Assembly: GCA_002869585.1 (NCBI GenBank)
Contig: PKUO01000045.1
Span: 124,001-188,000, forward strand
Source: Sedimenticola sp.
Lineage (GTDB): Bacteria > Pseudomonadota > Gammaproteobacteria > Chromatiales > Chromatiaceae
DNA: 64,000 bases
Direction of reading: 5' to 3'
Shown: piece after piece, positions 56,108-64,000 of the stretch
Numbering within the stretch: position 1 is the first letter of the stretch
Layout of the letters: each line of letters opens with the position of its first letter
Translations under genes and position numbers: made by a program
Notes under the pieces: generated by a model
Seen by the model: only the letters and a program-made list of their open reading frames with translations
Databases searched by the model: none
What the model was told of the DNA's origin: nothing

Positions 56108-57064
56108 ATGAATCTTAACTTCATAGAATTTGAACAACCGATTGCCGAACTTGAGGCGAAGATCGAAGAGCTGAGACTCGTTGGCGACGACAACGAGATC
56201 AACATCCAGGATGAAATCACACGCCTGGAAAGCAAGAGTCGCACACTGACCGAGTCCATCTTTTCTAATCTCAAGCCCTGGCAGATTGCACAAATTGCGC
56301 GCCATCCCCAGCGCCCTTACATGTTTGAATACATCGAGCAATTGTTCGATGACTTCCAGGAGTTGCACGGTGACCGGGCCTTCGCAGACGATCATGCCAT
56401 TGTTGGCGGCGTCGCGCGTTTTCAGGGCAAATCGGTGATGCTGATAGGTCACCAGAAAGGCCGTGATACCAAAGAGAAGATCTATCGGAACTTCGGTATG
56501 CCGCGACCGGAAGGCTACCGCAAGGCCCTGCGTCTGATGCAGACCGCCGAGCGTTTCAAAATGCCGGTGCTGACCTTCATCGACACGCCGGGCGCTTATC
56601 CGGGCATTGGGGCGGAAGAGCGTGGCCAGAGTGAGGCCATCGCCCGCAACCTGCTGGTGATGGCGGGGTTGCGCGTGCCGATCATCAGCACCGTGGTTGG
56701 CGAAGGCGGTTCCGGCGGGGCGTTGGCCATTGGTGTCGCCGACCGGGTGATGATGCTTGAGTACAGCACCTATTCCGTTATCTCTCCTGAAGGTTGCGCC
56801 TCGATTCTGTGGAAGAGTGCGGAAAAGGCATCACTGGCAGCCGAGGCCATGGGAATCACATCCAGCCGCCTCAAGGAACTGGAACTGATAGATACCATTG
56901 TTCCAGAACCGCTGGGTGGCGCCCATCGTGATATGCAGACCATGGCGAGAAATCTTCGAAATGCCCTGTCCGAGACACTGGAGGCCCTGCAGGAGTTATC
57001 CATCGACAAGCTTCTTGAAGATCGTTATCAGCGGCTGATGTCTTACGGTGATTTCACCAGTTGA
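56108..57064 (+). CDS. accA: Acetyl-CoA carboxylase carboxyltransferase subunit alpha
   Basis: AccA forms the carboxyltransferase of acetyl-CoA carboxylase with AccD, making malonyl-CoA. The 318-residue protein matches the family throughout: [80 protein letters not shown] and [20 protein letters not shown]. It is 188 bases after dnaE, separated by an AT-rich gap, as in the E. coli dnaE-accA order. No ribosome binding site is seen upstream. Confidence 0.97.
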   Translation: MNLNFIEFEQPIAELEAKIEELRLVGDDNEINIQDEITRLESKSRTLTESIFSNLKPWQIAQIARHPQRPYMFEYIEQLFDDFQELHGDRAFADDHAIVGGVARFQGKSVMLIGHQKGRDTKEKIYRNFGMPRPEGYRKALRLMQTAERFKMPVLTFIDTPGAYPGIGAEERGQSEAIARNLLVMAGLRVPIISTVVGEGGSGGALAIGVADRVMMLEYSTYSVISPEGCASILWKSAEKASLAAEAMGITSSRLKELELIDTIVPEPLGGAHRDMQTMARNLRNALSETLEALQELSIDKLLEDRYQRLMSYGDFTS

Positions 57065-57090
57065 TCAACCGTCTTCCGTGGAAGCCGAGT

Positions 57091-57136
57091 CCCGTTAAAC
57101 GCCCTTCCGGACTTCCCGGAAGGAACCGCTAACGGG
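57091..57136 (+). repeat. Nested double stem between accA and tilS
   Basis: CCCGTTA (57091-57097) pairs with TAACGGG (57130-57136), enclosing CCTTCCGG (57103-57110) and CCGGAAGG (57116-57123). No T run follows, so it is not an intrinsic terminator. It ends 12 bases before the tilS ATG and could affect tilS translation or message stability. Confidence 0.55.
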
Positions 57137-57148
57137 TAGACTCACCGC

Positions 57149-58471
57149 ATGCCTCTTTCACCAGAAATCCTCTCAGAACGCATCGCGGGTTTACCTGATT
57201 CAAAACGTCTGTTGCTGGGCTTCAGCGGCGGCCTGGATTCCCAGGTTCTGCTGCATCTTCTCGCGGGTCTGAAAGGTGAACACTCCTTTGAGTTGATCGC
57301 TATCCATGTAAATCATGGTCTGCAGGAGGCTTCGGCCGACTGGGGAAGAGACTCTGACGCGGTGTGCAAAGCGCTGAAAATCCCCTATAAACAGATCGAT
57401 CTGAAAATAGAGCGGGTCAAAGGTCAGAGCCTGGAAGCCCAGGCAAGAAATGCCCGCTATCACGCGTTTCAGCAGGAGATGCAAGAAGGTGATGTGCTGG
57501 TTACCGCGCACCATCAGGATGATCAGGCCGAGACTATGATGCTGCAGTTGCTTCGCGGAAGTGGCGTCAGTGGACTGGCAGCTATGCCTGAACTGGCAGC
57601 GTTTGGTCCCGGGCATCTTTTTCGCCCACTGCTGGATGTCTCCCGCTCAGATCTGGAATCGTATGCCAATACCCAGGGTCTCAGGTGGGTGGAGGATGCC
57701 AGCAATCTGGACACCGATTTCGATCGCAATTATCTGCGCCACAACATTTTCCCCCTGCTGAAACAGCGCTGGCCGGGAGTGGGCAGAACCCTGTCACGCA
57801 GTGCGGGCTACTGCGCTGAGGCCAGGGATCTGCTGGAAGTGCTGGCAGAGCAGGATCTGGCCGCTGTTATTAATAGAGCTGAGAACACGCTCTCTGTTCC
57901 GGGATTGGCGGGATTGTCGGATGCGCGCGCCCGGTCGGTGTTGCGACACTGGATTCAGCAAAGTGGTTTCAGTTATCCAAACAGCAAACGTGTGCATGAA
58001 ATTACTACCGGTGTGATTCACGCTCAAATAGACCGCACTCCTGTTGTGCAGTGGCAGGGGTGTGAAGTCAGACGGTATCGTGACAGGCTGTTCATCATGC
58101 CACCTCTACAGTTTCCAAGCGAAGGGTTGGTAATGGCGTGGAATGGCGAGGGCATGCTCGAGTTGCCCTGCGGTCTGGGTCGAGTAACGTTGTCCGACAG
58201 TGCCAACGGCATCCCTCGGGAGAGAATTGTCAGGCGCAGGCTGACGATTGCGTTCGATTCCAGCGGCCTGCGTTATTATCCAGCGGGTCAGCATTCCAGT
58301 CGTAGCCTGAAAAATTACTTTCAGGAGCAGGGGGTCCCGCCCTGGCAACGGGGAAGGATTCCGCTCTTATTCGCTGAAGGCGAACTGCTTGCTGTGGGAG
58401 ACCTTCTGGTCAATGCCCCTGTTGATACGCTTCCCGATCAGAACTGCGCTCGTCTAAACTGGCTTAAATAG
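57149..58471 (+). CDS. tilS: tRNA(Ile)-lysidine synthase
   Basis: TilS attaches lysine to C34 of the AUA-reading tRNA(Ile), changing its identity. The 440-residue protein has the N-type ATP pyrophosphatase motif LLLGFSGGLDSQVLLHLL, VTAHHQDDQAETMMLQLLRG and the C-terminal domains ending in the ACT-like GDLLVNAPVD region. Its length equals that of the E. coli enzyme (432) within a few residues. It follows accA as in other gammaproteobacteria. Confidence 0.95.
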   Translation: MPLSPEILSERIAGLPDSKRLLLGFSGGLDSQVLLHLLAGLKGEHSFELIAIHVNHGLQEASADWGRDSDAVCKALKIPYKQIDLKIERVKGQSLEAQARNARYHAFQQEMQEGDVLVTAHHQDDQAETMMLQLLRGSGVSGLAAMPELAAFGPGHLFRPLLDVSRSDLESYANTQGLRWVEDASNLDTDFDRNYLRHNIFPLLKQRWPGVGRTLSRSAGYCAEARDLLEVLAEQDLAAVINRAENTLSVPGLAGLSDARARSVLRHWIQQSGFSYPNSKRVHEITTGVIHAQIDRTPVVQWQGCEVRRYRDRLFIMPPLQFPSEGLVMAWNGEGMLELPCGLGRVTLSDSANGIPRERIVRRRLTIAFDSSGLRYYPAGQHSSRSLKNYFQEQGVPPWQRGRIPLLFAEGELLAVGDLLVNAPVDTLPDQNCARLNWLK

Positions 58472-58656
58472 TCACTAAATTCTTTCTTAACTACTTTACT
58501 TCGCCCTCCATGTTGCTCTTTGGGAAATTAACAATAAATTCCTAAAGTATTTTCCAGTTCTGACGATATTTAATCCCGAGAAGCAAATGATTATCCAGCT
58601 CTGTTGGGTCAGTAATCAATCTGGTGCAGAGAGCAACTTTTCAATTGGAGCGAGAC

Positions 58657-59154
58657 ATGACAAAGCAGTCGGGATTTACACTCATAGAACTTATTATTGT
58701 TATTTTGATACTCAGTATTTTAGCGGCGACCGCTTTGCCACGCTTCATTGATGTTCAGGATGATGCGAAAGAGGCAGCGGTGGCCGGTGTTGGTGGTGCA
58801 TTTGCCTCCGGTATCGCACTGGCCCATGCGCAGTGGTTTGCAAATGGGGCAGTCGCGACAGCCGGATTGATCCCAGGATATGGATCAAGTACAGGTGATG
58901 TTTATGCCAATACATCAGGTTGGCCCATTGATGACTCATCATCAACGGCTTCCTGTACCGGCGTTTGGAATGGTCTTCTGCAGACTGGTGCTCCTACAGT
59001 CGGAGTAGCGGCAACAACCGCTGCGGCTACTACTGATTACTATGTAACAGCGGATGTACCGGCATCGAATATCTGTACTTTTACATATACTGCCGATGAT
59101 ACGAAGAATATTGCTTACAACAATAGTACAGGTGCAGTTACTGTTACTAAGTAA
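58657..59154 (+). CDS. mshA: MSHA-like type IV major pilin
   Basis: The 165-residue prepilin has the class IV leader and N-methylated helix [20 protein letters not shown], cleaved after the Gly of QSG, followed by ALPRFIDVQDDAKEAAVAGV, as in MSHA pilins, then a globular C-terminal part with a disulfide pair (Cys in TASCTGVW and SNICTFTY). The start ATG 58657 has GGAG six bases upstream. It faces the msh accessory operon tail-to-tail and ends in its own terminator. MshA versus MshB cannot be fully settled. Confidence 0.8.
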   Translation: MTKQSGFTLIELIIVILILSILAATALPRFIDVQDDAKEAAVAGVGGAFASGIALAHAQWFANGAVATAGLIPGYGSSTGDVYANTSGWPIDDSSSTASCTGVWNGLLQTGAPTVGVAATTAAATTDYYVTADVPASNICTFTYTADDTKNIAYNNSTGAVTVTK

Positions 59155-59173
59155 ATCCAGTTTATATGAAGCG

Positions 59174-59204
59174 ACATAGGGGCAGAATAGGCCCCTATGT
59201 TTTT
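59174..59204 (+). terminator. Intrinsic terminator after the pilin gene
   Basis: ACATAGGGGC and GCCCCTATGT form a perfect ten-base stem around the loop AGAATAG and are followed by TTTT. It begins 19 bases after the pilin stop. Confidence 0.9.
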
Positions 59205-59277
59205 GACTAGCAGTAAACCTTTATATTCTTATTATCCCTTTCGCTTTAAAGCTTCTTTGGGCTTTTTCTTATTATTG

Positions 59278-59703
59278 TTATGGGATGAATTGCACTTCAA
59301 TTTTCCTTTGAACCATCGGGTTTAAAGCATCTGTCCCAGCCGTTCCTACACTGTTGATGATATATAAAGTTTTCCCGCCGATATGGGTTGCCGTAGTTGT
59401 AGCAGTGAACCAGGTGCGATCTGTCGAAACTGCAGAGTTTGTCGCTACTCCTGTACCCCCGTGAATAAGGTCATAGGCAGCCCAGTCTACGCCGCTCTCT
59501 GCACTGTAGAGAGCCTGAGCTGAATACCATTCATTGATGACCTCGGTATTGCCAACCGTGGTCAGGCGAGTTATCAGTGCACCTAGAACAGCCAATCCGG
59601 TGATCAGAAATATCCCGGCGATAATGGATACCCCGGCCTGATTGTGAGGCGTCGAAAAACTGGGTAGTTGCGGCTTAAGGTGTATTTCTGATCTGTATTT
59701 CAT
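59278..59703 (-). CDS. mshP: MSHA biogenesis protein MshP-like
   Basis: The 141-residue protein has one hydrophobic helix near the N-terminus (AGVSIIAGIFLITGLAVLGA), then SAQALYSAESGVDWAAYDLI, which matches MshP/PilX-type minor pilin-like proteins, where the short cytoplasmic leader lacks the standard prepilin cleavage site. A helper role in pilus assembly is likely. The start ATG 59703 overlaps mshO by 29 bases; a longer frame to 59763 has no support. Confidence 0.78.
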   Translation of the reverse strand: MKYRSEIHLKPQLPSFSTPHNQAGVSIIAGIFLITGLAVLGALITRLTTVGNTEVINEWYSAQALYSAESGVDWAAYDLIHGGTGVATNSAVSTDRTWFTATTTATHIGGKTLYIINSVGTAGTDALNPMVQRKIEVQFIP

Positions 59704-60514
59704 GATATAGCTCGATCGTTTCTTTACCTTTGCTGAGTTGTAATTCGATTCGCATTGTTCCACTGGACTGCGGTGTTCCCGCTACATAGGTAAAGTCGAT
59801 ATTGTCGATACCAGTAGCCAATAGCGGGTCGGTCGCAGACCAGTCTTGTGCCATATCGTAGTCAGTTGCGCCATTGGCGCGATGCCACCTCAAACTGCCG
59901 TTCAGCATGCCTATTTCATGGGTGTAATCCGCGATCTGGATATGCTTCCCGGGAGAATCATTGGGAAATTGATGGGCTGCAAATGAGATAATCTTTCCAT
60001 TAACAGTGCCATCCGGCGTGATTTGTGTATTGGCAATGGCCGTGACTGGAACCATGGTTGTGCCGCTGATGAGATTGTTGGGCGATGCATTGGCGATCAC
60101 AAGCAATTCATTGGTCTGATAGTTGAGCCCCGGGGCAATCAGGTAGAGATTGGTTTTGTTTTTTGATTTCTCAAAACGCCGGGAAGGCACGGCGAAGGCA
60201 GTGCCAAAATCATCGGTAGCGGCGATATATCGTCCGCCAGTGCGGGACGTGATGAACTCAATGCCTTCTGCTGTGGTTCCATCGTTGATGACGCTGATGC
60301 TATTGGGTACAGCATGTCGCAATTCCCTGGCAATGCGCTCAATGACCAGGCGACCCTGGGATGTAAGTAGAACTCTGGCTTCGGTGTCTGCGTAACTACT
60401 GATGGCCATGTTAATGATTGGCGCGAGAATCCCCGAGATAACGCTGATGAGCACGGTGGTGGTAATCAACTCAATGAGTGTGAAGCCATGTTGCTGTCTG
60501 GATACTGTAGTCAT
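59675..60514 (-). CDS. mshO: MSHA pilin-like protein MshO
   Basis: The 279-residue protein has a prepilin leader and N-terminal helix ([19 protein letters not shown]) followed by a large globular part with RLVIERIARELRHAVPNSI, a stretch typical of MshO. It is a minor pilin or pseudopilin of the MSHA set. Its ATG overlaps the mshD stop by four bases and its end overlaps mshP. Confidence 0.85.
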   Translation of the reverse strand: MTTVSRQQHGFTLIELITTTVLISVISGILAPIINMAISSYADTEARVLLTSQGRLVIERIARELRHAVPNSISVINDGTTAEGIEFITSRTGGRYIAATDDFGTAFAVPSRRFEKSKNKTNLYLIAPGLNYQTNELLVIANASPNNLISGTTMVPVTAIANTQITPDGTVNGKIISFAAHQFPNDSPGKHIQIADYTHEIGMLNGSLRWHRANGATDYDMAQDWSATDPLLATGIDNIDFTYVAGTPQSSGTMRIELQLSKGKETIELYHEIQIRNTP

Positions 60515-61242
60515 ATGTTCAACCTATATGCGATCAAACTTATGCTCTCACCCATTGGAGTAGTGACAGTGACTTCTATCCGCCGTACATCATCCGCAGG
60601 TATGCCATTCCAGGCCTCGGCTGTGACTGTTACGGTCGCCGTGTAGTTGTCGTACCCAGGCATTACTGAATCACCATCTGCTGCCGATTGGTCCGGATAC
60701 TGGGGAGGGGAATTTGACAGACCGTTGAAATCATCGATATCATCAAACTTGTCGCGATTTTCGCCATCCGGTCCGCAGTTGCTAGGTGTGATACCGCAAT
60801 CTGATGTGCTGGTTTGATCGCCGAGATCCAGCCATGTCACCGTACCATCGCTGAATGAACTGCCATCTATAGCCCAAATTGGTTCAGCAGCCGAGGATGT
60901 GCCGGTCGTGACTGCTTCGTATTTGTGGCTGTTGGGACTACTCGGGACGACTGTGGCCCCTGGAGTATAGGTTGTCGTCGCCGACCAGACGGCGCCGCAA
61001 TTGCCATCGGGTGTTATCACACAGCCTCCACCCATTGGTGTACTTTCATCCCAGCGCTTGCCTAGTATTTCATCCATATAGGCACTGGCGACTGCCACGG
61101 CTTTTTGGCGTATTAGCGGTTCATGGCTATGGCTGGCATTTACCATGTAGAGAAATATCACGCTCAATACGGCAATGCCGACGATGACAATAAAGATGAT
61201 TGTCTCGATTAGTGTAAAACCCTGGTTATTGCGCATATGCAT
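60511..61242 (-). CDS. mshD: MSHA minor pilin MshD-like, with an inserted module
   Basis: The 243-residue minor pilin has the prepilin leader and helix (QGFTLIETIIFIVIVGIAVL), followed by PLIRQKAVAVASAYMDEILG, as in MshD. A module of about 57 residues (85-141, from VWSATTTYTPGATVV to SDGTVTWLDLG) interrupts the family pattern between ESTPMGGG and GPDGENRDKFDDIDDFN. It resembles a repeat type from phage tail and other extracellular proteins. After the insertion the MshD pattern resumes (YDNYTATVTVTAEAWN). The start overlaps mshC by 17 bases. Confidence 0.8.
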   Translation of the reverse strand: MHMRNNQGFTLIETIIFIVIVGIAVLSVIFLYMVNASHSHEPLIRQKAVAVASAYMDEILGKRWDESTPMGGGCVITPDGNCGAVWSATTTYTPGATVVPSSPNSHKYEAVTTGTSSAAEPIWAIDGSSFSDGTVTWLDLGDQTSTSDCGITPSNCGPDGENRDKFDDIDDFNGLSNSPPQYPDQSAADGDSVMPGYDNYTATVTVTAEAWNGIPADDVRRIEVTVTTPMGESISLIAYRLNI

Positions 61243-61699
61243 ATCCTGTCAAGCGCGCCAGATTAACTACTACGCTATCACTGCCTGCGATAACAGGGAT
61301 GGATACATCACTGTCCTCAGGTTCAGAGCAGGCAGGCAGTGCTCCCGAGCAGGTAGGTTTCCCACGGCTGTCGAAGCTTATAGTGCCGGTCAGTCCAAGA
61401 GCGATATTGCTCCATGTTCCAGAGTAGGCCGCGCTACGGGTCATTGGATCAAAGATGTCTACTCCACCCTGGCTAACTCTATAACCATTTGCTTGCATAT
61501 CAACCTGATAATGAGTATCGCCACTGTGGGTCATGGACATTTCCTGCGCATACTTTATGGCTTAAAGTAGTTCGCCGGCTGCGGCCCGTGCATCAAAAAC
61601 TTTTGATGTGAGGCGTGGTGCTGCATATATGGCGAGTATGCTTAAAATGAAGATCACTGTGATTAACTCAATGAGTGTGAATCCATGTTGCCGCTTCAT
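61226..61699 (-). pseudogene. mshC: MSHA pilin-like protein MshC interrupted by in-frame TAA
   Basis: The reading frame begins at ATG 61699 with a perfect prepilin leader ([18 protein letters not shown]), runs for 45 codons to GELL, meets TAA at 61562-61564, and then continues in the same frame as AIKYAQEMSMTHSGDTHYQ to the stop at 61226. The family has Gln or Glu at this spot, so one base change (CAA or GAA to TAA) explains it. The start overlaps the mshQ stop by four bases. A restart at ATG 61540 would lack the helix needed for assembly. Total length without the stop would be 157 residues. Confidence 0.82.
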
Positions 61700-64000
61700 C
61701 GGATCTCTCTCCAGTGGATAAAGCGGTCATCACCCCTGTAGATACCAAAATGGGCAACGGCAGGTGATCCTCCGAGCAACCAGGATGGCCATGCTGGTGT
61801 GACCACAGTTTCTCCCCCGTTGCTATCTGCTTGCAGGGTGAGGCGAATATCGGCTTTACCCCCGATAAGAGAGAGAGGTGGGGTAGGAGTGGCCAATGTG
61901 CTAACACCGCTATCAGCTTTACTGTAACCCAGTTCTATCACAGAGTTATAAGTCAACGCTGCATTGGTACAACTATCATCAGTATTCACAACCCATTGGC
62001 TACCATTCCAATGCGTGGCGCCGATTGTAACCTCCAGGTATTCTCCGGCATTACCCATTGTGCCATAGCTGTCCTGAGAGAAACCCTGGCCATAACGTAG
62101 TTCTGCACCCGTTATACTGGATATTACAAAGCCGTTTCCTGTATCGCCGTCGTTGATATTGCAGTTTGCACTCGCCACATCGAAGCAGACTCCATCGCTG
62201 TCTGTCAGGTCTGATGGGGTGAGCGTGAGATCCACCAACGCATTGAAAGGGGCTTCTTCATTGGCGGGACGGCTGTACATGAATCTTGAATTGCTGAGTG
62301 CAATGAGCGGAGGGGTTGAATCGAAGTCTGCATCTCCTATGAGAGTCGTAGTTCCCTGGATTTCACGGCTGAGAACTGCCATTGTTGAGGTAGAGTTATT
62401 GAAAGCCCTGCCATTCAAAGAAGAGTCTAGTTTCCAGAAATCCGCGCCGTAGTTTTGGGTAAATACACCATGCAAGTTTTCCGCGGTAATTATAAACTCC
62501 GGATCAACGGCGAATCCGAACCCTCCGGTTGAAGGCTCTTGGCCGAGATAAGTGAATGCTGTGCTGTGCACAGCTTCACAGGCATTGTTAAATAATGGTG
62601 TATTGGAAGTGACTAGCAATCTGGCAGGATAGAAGCGGCCGATGTCGTCGCTGGTTGATGGCTGGATAGTTTCGCCGAAATAGCTGAACTGGGGTGTTGC
62701 TGTGAATGTAAATGCACCCACCTCGGAGACTGTTTGTACAGATAAATGAGTGCCATTGTCACTATCGATAAAGTCAATGTTGTTTGTTCCGATGGTTCCC
62801 GAATTACCACCAGTAGGTGCAATCAGCGTGTGTTCCATGCCAATGCTGTTGAGCATAAAATTGGGAGTCACTGTATTGCCTGAGCAGAACTGGGCGTCGA
62901 GTTCACCTCCGGTTTCCCAGGCAACTGCCTTGATCGTCAAGTTGAATGATTCACCGGCTTTTTTAAAAGCTGAACAACCGGCATAAGGGCTTGTGCAACT
63001 GGAATTGCTATCATTAGACTCGATACAGAGTCCGGCAGGTTTGGTTGTGAAAATATTACTGTTACCCGAGAGGGTGAAAGCTGGGTGATCAGGTGTTGTT
63101 GGGAGCTCTTTTTTTGCATGCAGGACGACCTGTCCTGCATCGGCGTAGTTGAATGTGAAGGGGGCAATTCCATTGGCGTCGAAAGTCAGGTTGACAGTGC
63201 TGTAAGCGCTGACGCTGCCTTGGGAATTATCCTCAATGGATGTCCCAGATATAGAGACGCCATTGGCCGTTTTACAAGTTGACGGGTTGTAGCACTCGAA
63301 AGCCATCTGGATGGATTGTGGCCCGGCTAGGCGCGCATCGCAGGCACCAGTATCTGTGTTGGTCTCTATTGCCCGTAACGTCAATGTTTGATTTCCAGGC
63401 GCCAGGTGTGATGATTTTCCGGCAATTTGTGTAGCAATGGCAGAGGCCACGCCGTCGGCATAGAAGCGGAAGGCTGTGTCCACAAAGGCTAGGCCCGGAT
63501 CGGCGGCAGGGGATTCTGTTGCACCATTGCTATCGATGATGTTGATATTGATGGGTGTACTTACTGGCGTTGGGGTCAGTCGCTGAATGCCTAGCGTGAC
63601 CTGCGATTCAGTCCCATCAAAAACATAGGTAGCCTTACCACCCCCAAGGTAAATCAGGCTGCCGCCACCAGTGATTTTTGTCCAGTTGTCCGCAGCTGGA
63701 GATGTACTTATATTTATAGTGTGACCAGCCGCCGGTGAATATGGGTTACCATCTATACCAATGACAGTTATCGTCACAGGTTCAGTCTCACAGGTAACCG
63801 CTGGGGATGTCAGTGATATTTCGTAGTGATCCAATTGCACACAAGGATAGAAACCACAGACACGAGGGGAACCATCCCAATTGTTTCCGCTACGCTGGTT
63901 GACATAAAGTGTGTTGATTTGAGCGCTGTTTATCGCTTCCGGAAAAATCAGCAATTCGTCTAACAGACCTTCCCAGTCCTGACTCAACTCAAAATCACCG
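61696..64000 (-). CDS. mshQ: MshQ-like large exported protein, 5' end beyond the window
   Basis: The visible 767 or so residues begin with the end of a LamG-like domain ([19 protein letters not shown]), continue with a long region of repeated beta domains, and end in a region like DUF6701, the C-terminal part of MshQ ([20 protein letters not shown] and [19 protein letters not shown]). The protein is rich in Cys pairs, Ser, Thr and Asn, as in secreted adhesins. It is probably surface-exposed and linked to the MSHA pilus. The frame is open to the right window edge, so the start lies outside. Confidence 0.82.
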   Translation of the reverse strand, partial: GDFELSQDWEGLLDELLIFPEAINSAQINTLYVNQRSGNNWDGSPRVCGFYPCVQLDHYEISLTSPAVTCETEPVTITVIGIDGNPYSPAAGHTINISTSPAADNWTKITGGGSLIYLGGGKATYVFDGTESQVTLGIQRLTPTPVSTPININIIDSNGATESPAADPGLAFVDTAFRFYADGVASAIATQIAGKSSHLAPGNQTLTLRAIETNTDTGACDARLAGPQSIQMAFECYNPSTCKTANGVSISGTSIEDNSQGSVSAYSTVNLTFDANGIAPFTFNYADAGQVVLHAKKELPTTPDHPAFTLSGNSNIFTTKPAGLCIESNDSNSSCTSPYAGCSAFKKAGESFNLTIKAVAWETGGELDAQFCSGNTVTPNFMLNSIGMEHTLIAPTGGNSGTIGTNNIDFIDSDNGTHLSVQTVSEVGAFTFTATPQFSYFGETIQPSTSDDIGRFYPARLLVTSNTPLFNNACEAVHSTAFTYLGQEPSTGGFGFAVDPEFIITAENLHGVFTQNYGADFWKLDSSLNGRAFNNSTSTMAVLSREIQGTTTLIGDADFDSTPPLIALSNSRFMYSRPANEEAPFNALVDLTLTPSDLTDSDGVCFDVASANCNINDGDTGNGFVISSITGAELRYGQGFSQDSYGTMGNAGEYLEVTIGATHWNGSQWVVNTDDSCTNAALTYNSVIELGYSKADSGVSTLATPTPPLSLIGGKADIRLTLQADSNGGETVVTPAWPSWLLGGSPAVAHFGIYRGDDRFIHWREIR

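Noticed and set aside
58622-58640. Sigma54 promoter before the pilin gene (CTGGTGCAGAGAGCAAC)
   Set aside because: The GG and GC elements are eight bases apart instead of the required ten.
59225-59275. Second terminator near the end of mshP (AAAGC with GCTTT)
   Set aside because: The stem is only five bases, and the perfect hairpin at 59174-59204 already serves the pilin gene.

Overview
ORGANISM. The window reads as ordinary chromosome of a gammaproteobacterium: moderately GC-rich, densely coded, with the canonical order rpsB-tsf-pyrH-frr-uppS-cdsA-dxr-rseP-bamA-skp-lpxD-fabZ-lpxA-lpxB-rnhB followed later by dnaE-accA-tilS. The caa3/aa3 cytochrome oxidase cluster (DUF2244, coxB with a fused cytochrome c domain, coxA, ctaG, coxC, DUF2909, SURF1, a SCO-like protein, ctaA, ctaB, sco) is of the Pseudomonas/Chromatiales kind. 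Together with the MSHA-type pilus genes and a lone HupF-like protein, this suggests a Chromatiales-like, possibly sulfur-oxidising, lineage; that placement is inference. No tRNA, rRNA, insertion sequence, prophage or CRISPR array was seen. LAYOUT. 1-1616 (+): end of ybaB, recR, a HIT protein and a small unknown gene. 1638-5991 (-): a B12-binding radical SAM protein, SprT, and a Ser/Thr kinase with a cyclic-nucleotide-binding domain coupled to an unknown partner. 6265-8352 (+): hupF-like and a long-chain acyl-CoA synthetase. 8363-10822 (-): rlmA, nudC and a LysE-type exporter. 10983-12849 (+): dsbC and an orphan exported protein, each with its own terminator. 12872-14583 (-): cmoB-cmoA. 14679-15065 (+): gloA broken by an in-frame TAG. 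15084-17805 (-): a membrane protein and ppk. 18135-18343 (-): a candidate small RNA with sigma70-type promoter, hairpin, C-rich anti-Shine-Dalgarno stretch and intrinsic terminator. 18421-25503 (-): map-glnD-dapC-dapD-yffB-dapE. 25562-40217 (+): translation, isoprenoid, phospholipid, outer-membrane and lipid A genes from the rpsB promoter to rnhB. 40225-51871: the terminal oxidase cluster, mostly on the minus strand, inserted between rnhB and dnaE relative to E. coli. 52326-58471 (+): dnaE, accA, tilS. 58657-59204 (+): an MSHA-like pilin with terminator. 59278-64000 (-): mshQ(partial)-mshC(interrupted)-mshD-mshO-mshP. HOW THE GENES WORK TOGETHER. The central block couples protein synthesis (rpsB, tsf, frr) to UMP phosphorylation, to the undecaprenyl carrier and CDP-diacylglycerol, and to lipid A and outer-membrane protein assembly. 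The dap genes supply diaminopimelate for the same envelope. The oxidase cluster holds the structural subunits plus heme A synthesis and copper/heme insertion factors, and a perfect FNR/Anr-type palindrome lies upstream of it, which suggests oxygen control. The MSHA genes form a type IV pilus accessory set. MOST NOTABLE. The candidate sRNA at 18135-18307; the kinase/unknown-partner pair; an oxidase subunit-I-like protein that keeps heme-ligand histidines but lacks the histidine pair that ligates CuB; a phage-tail-like module inserted in MshD; two clean single-codon nonsense interruptions (gloA, mshC); and -10 elements sitting 7 nt ahead of the start codons of bamA and accA, suggesting leaderless mRNAs.
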